Part shown: in pieces, positions 37,606-46,612 of the stretch | Position numbering within the stretch: the stretch's first letter is position 1 | Layout: every line of letters begins with the position of its first letter | Assembly (NCBI RefSeq): GCF_902506165.1 | Contig: NZ_LR733817.1 | Coordinates: 5,830,184-5,894,183, forward strand | Reading direction: 5' to 3' | Length of the DNA stretch: 64,000 bases | Origin: Bosea sp. 29B | Lineage (GTDB): Bacteria; Pseudomonadota; Alphaproteobacteria; Rhizobiales; Beijerinckiaceae | Position numbers and translations under genes: made by a program | The notes under the pieces: generated by a model | The model's input: the letters and a program-made list of their open reading frames with translations, nothing else | Told to the model about the DNA's origin: nothing | Database searches by the model: none

Positions 37606-38234
37606 ACCGGAGCCCGCGCGGCCAGTTCGGCCCGCAGCCGGACATTCTCCGCTTCCAGCTCTTCGAGCCGCTGCCGGACCGGCGCGAGCGCCGGCGCCAG
37701 CTCGGCCTCACTGAAGCGCGGCGTGATGTGCTGCGGGCAATTCCAGTCGAAGGCCTCGACCTTGATGGTGACGCCGCGCTCCGGCACGGCGCGATAACCC
37801 GGCACGATCAGGCGCTGCACCAGCTCAGGCTCGGCCGCGAGATCATGGAAGCGCGCCCGCCCGAAAATTTTCAATCGCGCCCGGTGGCCGTAGTCCATCA
37901 GGAACAGGCAGAGCCGATCGTCGGCGCTGAGGTTGCCGAGGCTGAGATATTGCCGATTGCCGCGCAGGTCGGCGAAGCCGAGCGTCGTCTCGTCGAGCAC
38001 GCGCAGGAAGCCAGCCGGCCCGCCGCGATGCTGCAGATAGGGCCAGCCCGTCTCCGACACGCTCGCAAGATAGAAGGAATCGCGCGCCGCGATGAAGCCA
38101 GCCTCGGCCTCGCCGAGCCGGTCATTATGCGGCTCGCCCTCTTCCTGCCTGGCATAGGCGCGCCGGCTGCCTTGCGCCTCCTGCGCCGCCTTCACGGCTG
38201 GTGTCGTCGCGATCTCGAGAAAACGGTGGGTCAT
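37602..38234 (-). CDS. Pyridoxamine 5'-phosphate oxidase-like flavin-binding protein
   Basis: A 210-residue protein of the PNPOx split-barrel superfamily. FYLASVSETGWPYLQHRGGP and the LGFADLRGNRQYLSLGNL strand are typical of the FMN-binding core. Members bind FMN, F420 or heme, so activity is unknown. It has a C-terminal coiled coil (LEELEAENVRLRAELAA). The ATG at 38234 (MTHRFLEIATT) has GGAGCG upstream; an earlier start at 38306 would add 24 residues. Confidence 0.85.
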   Translation of the reverse strand: MTHRFLEIATTPAVKAAQEAQGSRRAYARQEEGEPHNDRLGEAEAGFIAARDSFYLASVSETGWPYLQHRGGPAGFLRVLDETTLGFADLRGNRQYLSLGNLSADDRLCLFLMDYGHRARLKIFGRARFHDLAAEPELVQRLIVPGYRAVPERGVTIKVEAFDWNCPQHITPRFSEAELAPALAPVRQRLEELEAENVRLRAELAARAPV

Positions 38235-38373
38235 CACATCGCTCCGCAAGGATGGCTGCCGGGCATCGCCCGGAGTAGCGACGCCGATATCAGCGCCCGT
38301 CGCCATGCCGAGGTATCGGCCGAGTGCGTTCTTGCCCTTCGGCCGTCGCCGGCCGAAGGGCCCATGCCAAGCG

Positions 38374-38919
38374 TCAGGCCGCTTCGGCAGCGAGCACGAC
38401 CGGAAAGTCGATATCGGTTTCGGCGAGGTTGTTGAGGTAGTTGGTGAAGACGTTGACGGCGACGAGCCCGACGATCTCGATCAGCTGCGCCTCGCTGAAG
38501 CCGGCACTGCGAATCTCGGCCAGCTCGGCATCGCTGACCCGCCCTCGCGTCTCGACGATGCGCAGCGCAAAGCGCAGCGCCGCGTCCGATCGCGGATCGC
38601 TGGAGCCGCCGGCGCGATTGCGGGCGATCTCGGCGACGTCGAGCTTAGCCAGATTGGCGCCGAGATAGCTGTGCGCCGACAGGCAATAGTCGCAGCCATT
38701 GCTCTGCGCGACGGCAAGCGCGACGCTTTCACGCAAACGGCCATTGAGCGTGCGGCCGAGCGCGCCGTTCAAGCCGAGAAAACCTTCGAGAGCCGCCGGG
38801 CTCTGAGCCAGCAAGCGGAACAGATTAGGCACCGAGCCGAGTTGCTTCTCGACGGCATCGAGTAACGGCCGCGCTGCTTCGGGCGCCTCGGCGCGCGAGG
38901 GAATGGCGATACGGGACAT
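38374..38919 (-). CDS. Carboxymuconolactone decarboxylase / AhpD-like protein
   Basis: A 181-residue protein with the CxxC of peroxidase-related AhpD proteins in NGCDYCLSAHSYLG, where the His lies 3 residues after the second Cys. It has the helices RESVALAVAQ and GFSEAQLIEIVGLVAVNVFT typical of the family. Likely role is alkylhydroperoxidase-type thiol chemistry. The start at 38919 (MSRIAIPSRAEAPEAA) is the natural one; an earlier ATG at 38952 is possible. Confidence 0.88.
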   Translation of the reverse strand: MSRIAIPSRAEAPEAARPLLDAVEKQLGSVPNLFRLLAQSPAALEGFLGLNGALGRTLNGRLRESVALAVAQSNGCDYCLSAHSYLGANLAKLDVAEIARNRAGGSSDPRSDAALRFALRIVETRGRVSDAELAEIRSAGFSEAQLIEIVGLVAVNVFTNYLNNLAETDIDFPVVLAAEAA

Positions 38920-39041
38920 GGTGGTCTCCTGAGACTGGCAGCGGCCGATCATTGGCAGCCATCAGGATATGTCCCTGCACGCCTGGAAAAATAATCAGCG
39001 GACCAAGCAGTTCAGAATTCCATTTCCTGAAACAATCTGGA

Positions 39042-40439
39042 TCAGCCCATCAGCTTCAGCAACACGACTCCCGCCGCCGCGCAAGCAGCCAGCACCGGCA
39101 CCATGCCAAGCTTGAAGCGCAGCAGCGCAATCATCGCCACCGCCGCCAGCAGCGCGGCCCGCCAGTCGAGCGAGGCCAGAACCGGCAGGTCCGGCGCCAG
39201 CGGCCCTATAACGACGGGCCGCACGACCTTGAACAGCACATGCAGGCCAAACCAGAGCGCGAGATTGGCGATGACGCCGACGACCGCGGCGGTGATCGCG
39301 GTCAGCGCCGCCGAGAGCGCCCTGTTGCCGCGCAGGGCTTCGATGTAGGGCGCGCCGAGGAAGATCCAGAGGAAGCAGGGCGCGAAGGTGACCCAGACCG
39401 TCAGCAAACCACCGAGGCTGCCGGCGACGAGCGGATCGAGCCCGCCATGCCCGCGCCAGGCGGCGAGGAAGCCGGTGAACTGCAGCACCAGGATCAACGG
39501 TCCCGGCGTCGTCTCGGCAAGGCCGAGCCCGTCGACCATCTCGCCGGCGACGAGCCAGCCATAGGTCTCGACCGCCGCCTGCGCGACATAGGCCAGCACG
39601 GCATAGGCGCCGCCGAAGGTGACGACCGCCATGGCGCTGAAGAAGGCGCCGATCTGGGTGAAGACGTTGCCGCTTCCGAGCAGCGCCCACAGCAACACCA
39701 CAGGCCCGAGCCAGAGCGGCAGCCAGAGCGCCAGCACCTTGAGTGCCCTCCCCGTCGAGGGCTCGGCATGGGAAAGCTCGCCGCGCTCGAACATCAGGTC
39801 GACCACGCCCTTGAACTCCGGCGCGCCATCCTTGCCGGCATGACCGCCGCCGCCGAACAGCGCCGGCGCCCAGCGATTGCCGAGCCAGCCGACCAGCCCG
39901 GCGCAGAAGATCACCAGCGGGAACGGCGCCTTGAGCAGGAAGAGAGCGAGGAAGGCGGCGATCGCGATCGCGATCATCGCCTGGTTCTTCAGCGCCCGCC
40001 GGCTGATCCTGAGGCCCGCCTCGACGACGATGGCGAGCACCGCCGCCTTGACGCCGAAGAAGATCGCATCGACCAGCGGAACCTGGCGATAGAGCACGTA
40101 GAGCAAAGAGAGGCCCCACATCACCAGCGCGCCCGGCAGGATGAAGAGCAAACCGGCGATCAGCCCGCCGATCGTCCGGTGCATCAGCCAGCCGATATAG
40201 GTGGCGAGCTGCTGCGCCTCGGGGCCGGGCAGCAGCATGCAGTAGTTGAGCGCATGCAGGAAACGGCGCTCGCCGATCCAGCGGCGCTCGTCGACCAGCT
40301 CCTTGTGCATCAGGGCGATCTGCCCGGCCGGCCCGCCGAAGGAAAGCAGGCCGATCTTGAGCCACACCCGTGTCGCCTCGGCGAGGGTCGGCGTGGCGGG
40401 GGCGGCCATCGCCGCCCCTTCGTTGATTGCAGTCGTCAT
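39042..40439 (-). CDS. chrA: Chromate transporter
   Basis: ChrA exports chromate and confers resistance. The 465-residue protein is a two-domain (long-chain) ChrA. The first half has WLKIGLLSFGGPAGQIALMH and LPGPEAQQLATYIGWL, and the second half repeats the pattern with MAVVTFGGAYAVLAYVAQ and LGLAETTPGPLILVLQFTG. About ten to twelve membrane helices are present. The start at 40439 (MTTAINEGAAM) is 10 bases after the chrB stop, so they form one operon. Confidence 0.95.
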   Translation of the reverse strand: MTTAINEGAAMAAPATPTLAEATRVWLKIGLLSFGGPAGQIALMHKELVDERRWIGERRFLHALNYCMLLPGPEAQQLATYIGWLMHRTIGGLIAGLLFILPGALVMWGLSLLYVLYRQVPLVDAIFFGVKAAVLAIVVEAGLRISRRALKNQAMIAIAIAAFLALFLLKAPFPLVIFCAGLVGWLGNRWAPALFGGGGHAGKDGAPEFKGVVDLMFERGELSHAEPSTGRALKVLALWLPLWLGPVVLLWALLGSGNVFTQIGAFFSAMAVVTFGGAYAVLAYVAQAAVETYGWLVAGEMVDGLGLAETTPGPLILVLQFTGFLAAWRGHGGLDPLVAGSLGGLLTVWVTFAPCFLWIFLGAPYIEALRGNRALSAALTAITAAVVGVIANLALWFGLHVLFKVVRPVVIGPLAPDLPVLASLDWRAALLAAVAMIALLRFKLGMVPVLAACAAAGVVLLKLMG

Positions 40440-40449
40440 CGCCCGGTCC

Positions 40450-41268
40450 TCAGATCTTTCCCGGCGCGGACGGCCAGTTATGGGTTTCCTCGCCGGCATC
40501 CCGGCACCAGCGATAGAAGGCGTCGTAGAGCAGCATGCCGGCATCGAGCTGTGCCAGGTCGTCGCGATACATCCGTGACAGGCCGAGCGACGCCGCAAGG
40601 AAGCCGGCCGCTTGCGGCACGAGATCAAGCCGCGCGGTATCGGCCGCCCGCACGATCATGGCAAGCTGGTCGAGCGCCGGCGACGACAGCCCGAACTCCT
40701 CGATCATCGTGTCGAAGCTGCAGCGCTCGCCGCGATGGCTCCAGAACACGCCGTCGATGTCGAACGGCGTCGCCCCGAAGCGGTCGGCGACATCCGCGAC
40801 CTCCGAAGCCGAGACGAACAGGAAGACGGCGTTTCGATCGATGAAGCGGCGGATCAGCCAGGGACAGGCGATGCGGTCGACCTTCGGCCGTGCCCGCGTC
40901 ACCCAGAGCGTGCGCCCTGCGGCATCGCGCTGCGGCAGCTTCCCGGTCTCGACGAGCAGTCCGCCTGCCTCGCGCCAGGCCTCGAACCCCCCAGTGAGAT
41001 TCTCCGCCGCGACGCCTTCGTGGCGCAGCCAGGCGGCGACGCCCTCGCTGAGCTTCTGCCCCCGCTGGCAGATGACGACGACCGTGCGGCCGGCATAGGC
41101 CGAGGCCCAGGCGGCGACGTCGCGATGGCTGCGACGTTCGCTCGCCGGCAACAGGCGCGGATCGGCGGCGACGTCCTCGTCGATGCGGACGTCGATCAGG
41201 GTGGGCGCATCGGGCAGGCCGACGAGCCGGGACAATTGCGCAGGCGTGATCTGGATATTGGAAGACAT
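40450..41268 (-). CDS. chrB: ChrB-type chromate resistance protein with N-terminal rhodanese domain
   Basis: A 272-residue two-domain protein. Residues 1-105 are a rhodanese (sulfurtransferase) domain with the active-site Cys67 in VICQRGQKLS and an LTGGFEAWREAGG ending. Residues ~115-272 match the C-terminal ChrB domain (VTRARPKVDRIACPWLIRRF, then DIDGVFWSHRGERCSFD). ChrB proteins act as regulators or enhancers of chromate resistance. The combination occurs in proteobacteria; it is paired with chrA directly downstream. Confidence 0.92.
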   Translation of the reverse strand: MSSNIQITPAQLSRLVGLPDAPTLIDVRIDEDVAADPRLLPASERRSHRDVAAWASAYAGRTVVVICQRGQKLSEGVAAWLRHEGVAAENLTGGFEAWREAGGLLVETGKLPQRDAAGRTLWVTRARPKVDRIACPWLIRRFIDRNAVFLFVSASEVADVADRFGATPFDIDGVFWSHRGERCSFDTMIEEFGLSSPALDQLAMIVRAADTARLDLVPQAAGFLAASLGLSRMYRDDLAQLDAGMLLYDAFYRWCRDAGEETHNWPSAPGKI

Positions 41269-41378
41269 GAGCGTCCATCCTTGAGCAAGGAGTGTGGACG
41301 CGATCCTTGGGCTGACGCCTCACGGGGCGGTCGCGATTGGCCCCTGCGGGAAGTTTAGATCACCAGTAATTGTTAGCG

Positions 41379-41918
41379 TCAACGGCCGTCTGCTCCTCCG
41401 GCCAGAGCCAGCCTGTGCAGGACCTGTACTGGCGGCCAGGAGACGCAATCGACGCTGTCGAATGTCAGCTCGAATGCATCAAGGGATCGCGAAACCAGCT
41501 TCAGTACATCTGGCCGCTTCGAAGCTGGAATCGCCATCGCGACGGTCAAATGCGGCTTCCACTGTGCAGGGGCATAGTGGGGGTCACACGCCGGCACCTT
41601 CGGTCCAAGCGTCGCATGAAGCCGATGATGCAGGTCGAGCAGGCGCTGGTCCTGTCGTGGCGCCAACCAGAGCATGAGCGGATCGCTGTCGAAGAAATCG
41701 ACCCGGTCGAAATACAGCGAGATCGCGGCTTGGCGGTCGAATGTCTCCATGCCCTTTCGGAGCACGGTGAGATCGACCGTCGAGTAGCGCGTCAGCGTCA
41801 GGTGAGGCCGATAGCCGAGCGCTCGGATCGATGGAGCGTCCTCTAAGGCCGAGGCCTCATCGACCTGATCCCAGAACGGCTGCGCGAGAGAGCTTGCGCT
41901 CAGGGTGATGCCCAGCAT
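41379..41918 (-). CDS. 2'-5' RNA ligase-like (2H phosphoesterase) protein
   Basis: A 179-residue protein with two HxT motifs of the 2H phosphoesterase superfamily: RPHLTLTRY at about residue 38 and KPHLTVAMA at about residue 122. The spacing fits a complete, probably active domain. It could act on 2',3'-cyclic or 2'-5' linked RNA ends; the natural substrate is unknown. Confidence 0.82.
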   Translation of the reverse strand: MLGITLSASSLAQPFWDQVDEASALEDAPSIRALGYRPHLTLTRYSTVDLTVLRKGMETFDRQAAISLYFDRVDFFDSDPLMLWLAPRQDQRLLDLHHRLHATLGPKVPACDPHYAPAQWKPHLTVAMAIPASKRPDVLKLVSRSLDAFELTFDSVDCVSWPPVQVLHRLALAGGADGR

Positions 41919-41968
41919 GGCGCTTCCCTCGCATCAGCCTTCCAGTCGCGTGAACAACCAGCCTCGCC

Positions 41969-43243
41969 TCAATCCACCCTACTGACCAAGAGCTTGTCGA
42001 TCCGCCTGCCGTCGAGATCGACCACCTCGAAGCGCCAATGGCCCTTTTCGAAGCTCTCACCGACATTGGGCAACCGGTTCATCTCGGCCAGCACGAAGCC
42101 GGCGACGGTCTGGTAGTCGGCGTCGCGCGGCACATGGATGCCGAGCTCATGCGAGAACTCGTCGACCTGCATCCAGCCCGCGACCAGGAAGGAGCCGTCG
42201 GCGCGCGTGACGATCGCAGGCTCTTCCTCATCCTCGTCCTGGAAGACGCCCGTGATCGCCTCGAGCACGTCGCTCGAGGTGATGATCCCCTCGAAATGCC
42301 CGTACTCGTCGAAGACCAGCGCCATGTGGACATGGGTGGCGCGGAGCGCGCGCAGCACCTCGAGCGCACCGGTGGTGTCGAGCACGACCGGAGCCTCGCG
42401 GACCAGGCTGCGCAATTCGACCTTGTCGTCGGCGAGCGCCTCGAACAGGTCCTTCATCTCGATGATGCCGATGATCGAATCGGCCTCGCCATCCTGCACC
42501 GGCAGGCGGTTGCGCCTGGTCGCGCGAACCTGAGCGCGGATCTCGTCGAGCGTGTCGGAGAGATCGATCACCTCGACCTCGCGGCGCGGCGTCATCAGCG
42601 CCCGGGCCGAGCGGTCGGCAAGGCGCATCACGCCCGAGATCATCTCGCGCTCGTCACGCTCCAGCACGCCGGCGTTCTCCGCCTCGGCGATGATGGTGCG
42701 GACCTCTTCCTCGGTGACCGTCTCCTCCGATTCGCCTTTCTGGCCGAGCAGCGCCAGCACCAGCTTGCCCGACGTGTCGAGCAACCAGACCAGCGGCGAG
42801 GCGACCTTGGCCAGCACCACCATCGCCGGCGCGACGCGCGCGGCAACGCGCTCGGCATCGCGCAAGGCGATCTGCTTGGGCACCAGTTCGCCGATGATCA
42901 GCGAGAGGTACGTGATGAGGACGACGACAGTGCCGACGCCGAGTGCATCGGCAGCCGTATTTGAGAATCCCTGCGTGCCGAGCCATTCCGACAGGCGTGC
43001 ACCGAGCGTTGCGCCCGAAAAAGCGCCGGACAGCACGCCGACCAGCGTGATGCCGATCTGCACGGTCGAGAGGAAGCGGCCCGGATTTTCGGCGAGCCGG
43101 ATCGCCTTCGCGGCCCCTTTGCTGCCTTGATCGCTGAGGACTTTCAGCCGTGCCGGGCGGGATGAGACGACCGCAAGCTCCGACATGGCAAGCACACCGT
43201 TAATGACGGTGAGGACGACGACGACCAGAATCTCCGTTAACAA
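41969..43243 (-). CDS. CNNM/CorC-type membrane protein with CBS pair
   Basis: A 424-residue protein of the hemolysin C / CNNM family. It has an N-terminal DUF21 region (VVVLTVINGVLAMSELAVVS and two or three further helices), a CBS-domain pair (ALMTPRREVEVIDLSDTLDE and VVLDTTGALEVLRAL), and a C-terminal CorC_HlyC domain (DGSFLVAGWMQVDEFSHELG). Relatives affect magnesium or cobalt handling. 'Hemolysin' is a historical label. Confidence 0.92.
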   Translation of the reverse strand: MLTEILVVVVLTVINGVLAMSELAVVSSRPARLKVLSDQGSKGAAKAIRLAENPGRFLSTVQIGITLVGVLSGAFSGATLGARLSEWLGTQGFSNTAADALGVGTVVVLITYLSLIIGELVPKQIALRDAERVAARVAPAMVVLAKVASPLVWLLDTSGKLVLALLGQKGESEETVTEEEVRTIIAEAENAGVLERDEREMISGVMRLADRSARALMTPRREVEVIDLSDTLDEIRAQVRATRRNRLPVQDGEADSIIGIIEMKDLFEALADDKVELRSLVREAPVVLDTTGALEVLRALRATHVHMALVFDEYGHFEGIITSSDVLEAITGVFQDEDEEEPAIVTRADGSFLVAGWMQVDEFSHELGIHVPRDADYQTVAGFVLAEMNRLPNVGESFEKGHWRFEVVDLDGRRIDKLLVSRVD

Positions 43244-43336
43244 AACCAGCTCGGGGGCTGCAGGACCGCGCTCGCTATCGGCCTGCTTCTGAGCCGCTTA
43301 TAACGCATTGACGGCCGAACGCGATGGGAGAAGACG

Positions 43337-43960
43337 ATGCCCCAGGACGATCTCCATCACCATGATCCCCGCCAGCTTGCCCCGGCGACACAGCGCAACC
43401 GCGAGCCGATCCTTGCCGTGCTCCGCGAAGTGCTCCCGCATCAAGGGCTCGTGCTGGAGATCGCCAGCGGCTCCGGCGAGCATGCCATCCACTTCGCAGC
43501 CGCCTTTCCGGACCTGAGCTTCCAGCCGAGCGACCCCGATCCGGCTGCGCTGGCCAGCATCGACGCCTGGGCACGCGAGAGCACTCTGCCGAACCTGCGC
43601 CCGGCCATCCGGCTCGATGCGATGGCACCGCGCTGGCCGGTCGCCAATGCGGATGCGATCCTGTGCATCAACATGATCCACATCTCGCCCTGGGCGGCGA
43701 CCGAGGGGCTGATCCGGCAGGCGGCACAGCTTCTGCCGGCCGGCGGGCCGCTCTATCTCTACGGCCCCTATCGCCAGCACGACGTGCCGCTGGCGGCAAG
43801 CAACGCCGTCTTCGACGACAGCCTGCGCCGGCGCAATCCGAAATGGGGTCTGCGCGAGCTCGAAGCTGTCGCCGAGCTTGCAAGAGCCGCCGGCTTCGGT
43901 GAGCCAGCTGTGACGGCGATGCCGGCGAACAATCTCAGCGTGGTGTTCCGGCGGCTCTAA
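43337..43960 (+). CDS. DUF938 methyltransferase-like protein
   Basis: A 207-residue DUF938 protein. It has the characteristic RNREPILAVLREVLP, then the SAM motif VLEIASGSGEHAIHFAAAFP and the SDPDP acidic segment. The internal CINMIHISPWAATEGLIRQA is a strong family signature. The substrate is unknown. It is divergent from the CNNM gene, 93 bases apart. Confidence 0.9.
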   Translation: MPQDDLHHHDPRQLAPATQRNREPILAVLREVLPHQGLVLEIASGSGEHAIHFAAAFPDLSFQPSDPDPAALASIDAWARESTLPNLRPAIRLDAMAPRWPVANADAILCINMIHISPWAATEGLIRQAAQLLPAGGPLYLYGPYRQHDVPLAASNAVFDDSLRRRNPKWGLRELEAVAELARAAGFGEPAVTAMPANNLSVVFRRL

Positions 43961-43979
43961 ATTAACCCAATCACCGTGT

Positions 43980-44090
43980 CGTCCCGGGCGGAGCGTAGCG
44001 AAGACCCGGGACCGATGCCTGAACCTCTTTCTGGAAGGCTCAGGCATGGATCCCGGATCGGCGCGGCTATCGCCGCTTGTCCGGGATGAC
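43980..44090. repeat. Interspersed repeat A, copy 2
   Basis: It carries the same blocks as copy 1: GTCCCGGGCGGAGCG, ATGCCTGAACCTC, CAGGCATGGATCCCGGAT and GTCCGGGATGA. It sits just past the DUF938 stop, between two convergent genes. Confidence 0.75.
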
Positions 44091-44103
44091 CAGGAGAAGT
44101 GCC

Positions 44104-44781
44104 CTACCCCCCGTCGCAGCTCGTCTCCTGCGTCGCGCAGATTCGGTCGACCCAGGCGCGGAAGCGGCCGGCCTCGACTCCCGCCTTCGCTGCTGGAGCG
44201 ATGGTGAGCCCCGACACGGCCTCGCTGTCGGCAGGGAACGGGCCGTATTCGACCTGCACCCATTTGCCGCTGCAGCCGAGAAGGCGGCCATTCTGGACGA
44301 AGGCGTCGCCGTCGAAGCTTGCCCCGTCCTGACCTGAGAGGACAGCCGGCGCCTTGGCGTCCGGGCGCAGCCGGCCGGCGGCAGCCTGCGACTTCACCGT
44401 CAGCTTGCGCCCGCTGACCCAGCCCGAGCCCTTGAACATCGGCCGTGGCGCGGCATCGGTCAGCATCTCGTTGTCGCGCGCCTTGGCGATCCTGAACCAG
44501 CCATTGGCGCCGGCCGAAACCTCGACCTCGACCATGGCGCGCACCGGCGGATCGTCGCCGCTGAGCTTCACCGGCGGCAGCGTGCCGACCACCTTGTGAC
44601 TGGTGCTCGGGCCGGCGCGGACGTTCAGCCCCGCAGGGTCGGTCTCGCTGACGAAGGCGCCGAAGGAGCAGGCGACCTGCCCGCCAGGCGCAGGCGTGAC
44701 GCCCTCCGACTGCGCCCGCACGGCCGGAGTAGCGAGCAGGACGACAGCCAGACTGGCGGCAAGGGCTTCAGGACGCAGCAT
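44104..44781 (-). CDS. Secreted SH3-domain protein
   Basis: A 225-residue protein with a signal peptide (MLRPEALAASLAVVLLATPA, cleavage after VRA). An SH3b-like segment follows around residues 45-95 with GLNVRAGPSTSHKVVGTLPP, and a second strand-rich region (VQVEYGPFPADSEAVSGLTI) lies near the C-terminus. Cysteines are spaced as for disulfides. Such domains often bind peptidoglycan. It overlaps the upstream gene by 14 bases, so the two are coupled. Function otherwise unknown. Confidence 0.7.
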   Translation of the reverse strand: MLRPEALAASLAVVLLATPAVRAQSEGVTPAPGGQVACSFGAFVSETDPAGLNVRAGPSTSHKVVGTLPPVKLSGDDPPVRAMVEVEVSAGANGWFRIAKARDNEMLTDAAPRPMFKGSGWVSGRKLTVKSQAAAGRLRPDAKAPAVLSGQDGASFDGDAFVQNGRLLGCSGKWVQVEYGPFPADSEAVSGLTIAPAAKAGVEAGRFRAWVDRICATQETSCDGG

Positions 44782-45712
44782 TGACCAGCACATAGTAGAA
44801 GGCGCCCGGGGTCCCGACCGCCTTGAGGAAGGTCGGGTAGCGGTTCTTCGGGATGGTCTGGCAGCCGGCCGACCAGGTGTTCGGTTCCAGCACATTGTCC
44901 GCCCCGCCGCGGTGAATATACATGCTGGTCCCCGCCCCTGACGGGTCGATCCGGCTCTTGTCGTCCTGGGTGAAGCGTCCGTCGCCGTCGGTGTCGCGCT
45001 CGGCGACCTGCGTCGCCTTCACCTGGAAGGCACGATCTCCCAGGAAGCCGCCCTTCTTCTCGAAATACTGGTAGGTGCCCTCGGTCAGGCGGCCGGCATC
45101 CTTGATGCCGTCCTTGTTGATGTCGACGCCATCGGCCTTGCTGAATTTGACGCCCTTGTAGCGCGCGTCGCCGCCGCTGGCGCGCTGCGAGTACTGGGCG
45201 CCCGGCTCGGTGCAGATCGGAAAGCTCGTGAGCTCGCGGAAGCGCCCGGTCCGACGCATCACCACGACAAGGTCGTCATAGGAGCCCTTGCCGCGATTGG
45301 CGATCGTGCTGCTTTCCTTGCGCAATGCCAGCAGGACGAGGCGGCCGAATCTCTGGTCGAAGCGCGCATCGGTCGAGCCGAAGCGCCAGAAGATCGCCGA
45401 ATAGGAATCGAAGGCCTGCTTCGGCGTGCGGAATTGCGGGCGCTCGGCGGAGGGGCGCCGGAAGCGGGTGTCGAGGACCTCGCCATGGAAGTCGCGCCAG
45501 TCCCGCAGGCCCCGCAGCCGCGTCTCCGCAGCCGGGCTGAGATGGGCCTCGACGACTCGCCAGAAGAAATCCTGCAGGCCGGGCGGCACTGCTTCGACGA
45601 TGTCGCGCCAGCGCGAGAAGGCGATGACCTTGTCTTGCCTGAGGCAGCGGTCGAACTGCCGGGCAAAATTGGCGAAATCGAGTTCGGCGAGATCCGGGCG
45701 ACGGGCGCTCAT
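44768..45712 (-). CDS. EF-hand-like protein with HxGG and SxGC motifs (L,D-transpeptidase-like)
   Basis: A 314-residue protein from MSARRPDLAELD. Residues ~10-165 are mainly helical. Two EF-hand-type loops follow: DINKDGIKD at 197-205 and DTDGDGRFTQDD at 240-251. The C-terminal part has YIHRGG (267) and WSAGCQTIP (279-288). The HxG and SxGC residues recall the active site of YkuD L,D-transpeptidases, but the rest is not obviously YkuD. No signal peptide is visible from this start. It overlaps the secreted SH3 gene downstream, which supports an envelope role. Confidence 0.55.
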   Translation of the reverse strand: MSARRPDLAELDFANFARQFDRCLRQDKVIAFSRWRDIVEAVPPGLQDFFWRVVEAHLSPAAETRLRGLRDWRDFHGEVLDTRFRRPSAERPQFRTPKQAFDSYSAIFWRFGSTDARFDQRFGRLVLLALRKESSTIANRGKGSYDDLVVVMRRTGRFRELTSFPICTEPGAQYSQRASGGDARYKGVKFSKADGVDINKDGIKDAGRLTEGTYQYFEKKGGFLGDRAFQVKATQVAERDTDGDGRFTQDDKSRIDPSGAGTSMYIHRGGADNVLEPNTWSAGCQTIPKNRYPTFLKAVGTPGAFYYVLVNAAS

Positions 45713-45860
45713 GCCTCGCCATCCGATCGTTGGAGTGGGCGCATCGAACCCTCCAGCGCTGCATCGTTCAGGGCGACCATAAGGCATCGCCGCCCGAAGG
45801 TCAGGCGGCGAGCAGCCGGTCGATCAGCAGCTTGTGGAGGTCTGGGAGCTTTTCGCTCTC

Positions 45861-46442
45861 TCAGAGCACCATCGGCAGCACGAAGAAGCCACCGATGACG
45901 ACCACCGCCAGCGCCAGCGCCGTCATCGGCAGGTGCTTCTCGATGAAAATGCGGATGTCGTCGCCGTAGAAGCGCAGCGCCACCGCGATCATCGCGAAGA
46001 AGGTGACGCGCGAGATCACCATGCCGAGCGTGAACTTCCAGATGTCGAAATGCAGGAAGCCGGACATGATCGTGACAATCTTGAACGGGATCGGGGTCAG
46101 GCCCTTGGTCAGCAGCACCCAGAACCAGTAGTCCTGCGAGGTGTGGATCAGGTGGGCCGCCTTCTCCTGCAGGCCGTAGATGCCGATCAGCCAGGCGCCG
46201 ACCGATTCATAGAGCAGTGCGCCGATCGCGTAGCCGAGATAACCGCCGGTGACGGCGCCGAGCGAGCAGACGCCGGCGTAGACCCAGGCGCGGTCGGGCC
46301 GCGCGATGCACATTGGGATCAGCAGCGGGAGCGGCGGCAGCGGGCTCACCGAACTTTCGACGAAGGTGATGGCGAAGAGCAGCCAGGGCGCGGCAGGGTG
46401 AGACGCGTAGGAAACGCACCAGTCGTAAGCACGCTTGAGCAT
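45861..46442 (-). CDS. DedA/YqaA-type membrane protein
   Basis: A 193-residue polytopic protein of the SNARE-associated/VTT (DedA) superfamily, closest to YqaA. It has LLFAITFVESSVSPLPPLPL, the amphipathic re-entrant part LGYAIGALLYESVGAW, and LLTKGLTPIPFKIVTIMSGF with the conserved K-G-x-T-P-x-P segment. DedA proteins are linked to lipid flipping and membrane homeostasis. The start at 46442 (MLKRAYDWCVSYA) is chosen on homology. Confidence 0.85.
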   Translation of the reverse strand: MLKRAYDWCVSYASHPAAPWLLFAITFVESSVSPLPPLPLLIPMCIARPDRAWVYAGVCSLGAVTGGYLGYAIGALLYESVGAWLIGIYGLQEKAAHLIHTSQDYWFWVLLTKGLTPIPFKIVTIMSGFLHFDIWKFTLGMVISRVTFFAMIAVALRFYGDDIRIFIEKHLPMTALALAVVVIGGFFVLPMVL

Positions 46443-46612
46443 GAAGGGGAAACCGTTCCTGGGTTCTCGCGCCGGTTGCAGGGCTGCCCTGCGTCCCATG
46501 CATTAATTCAATTGTCGCGGTCAGGCCACTAATCTCTTGGGCTAGAGTCAACATCGCGACGGGTTCGTGGCAGCCAAGAGGCAGCTCGATCTCGCACGCC
46601 GCTAGCAGGGCT

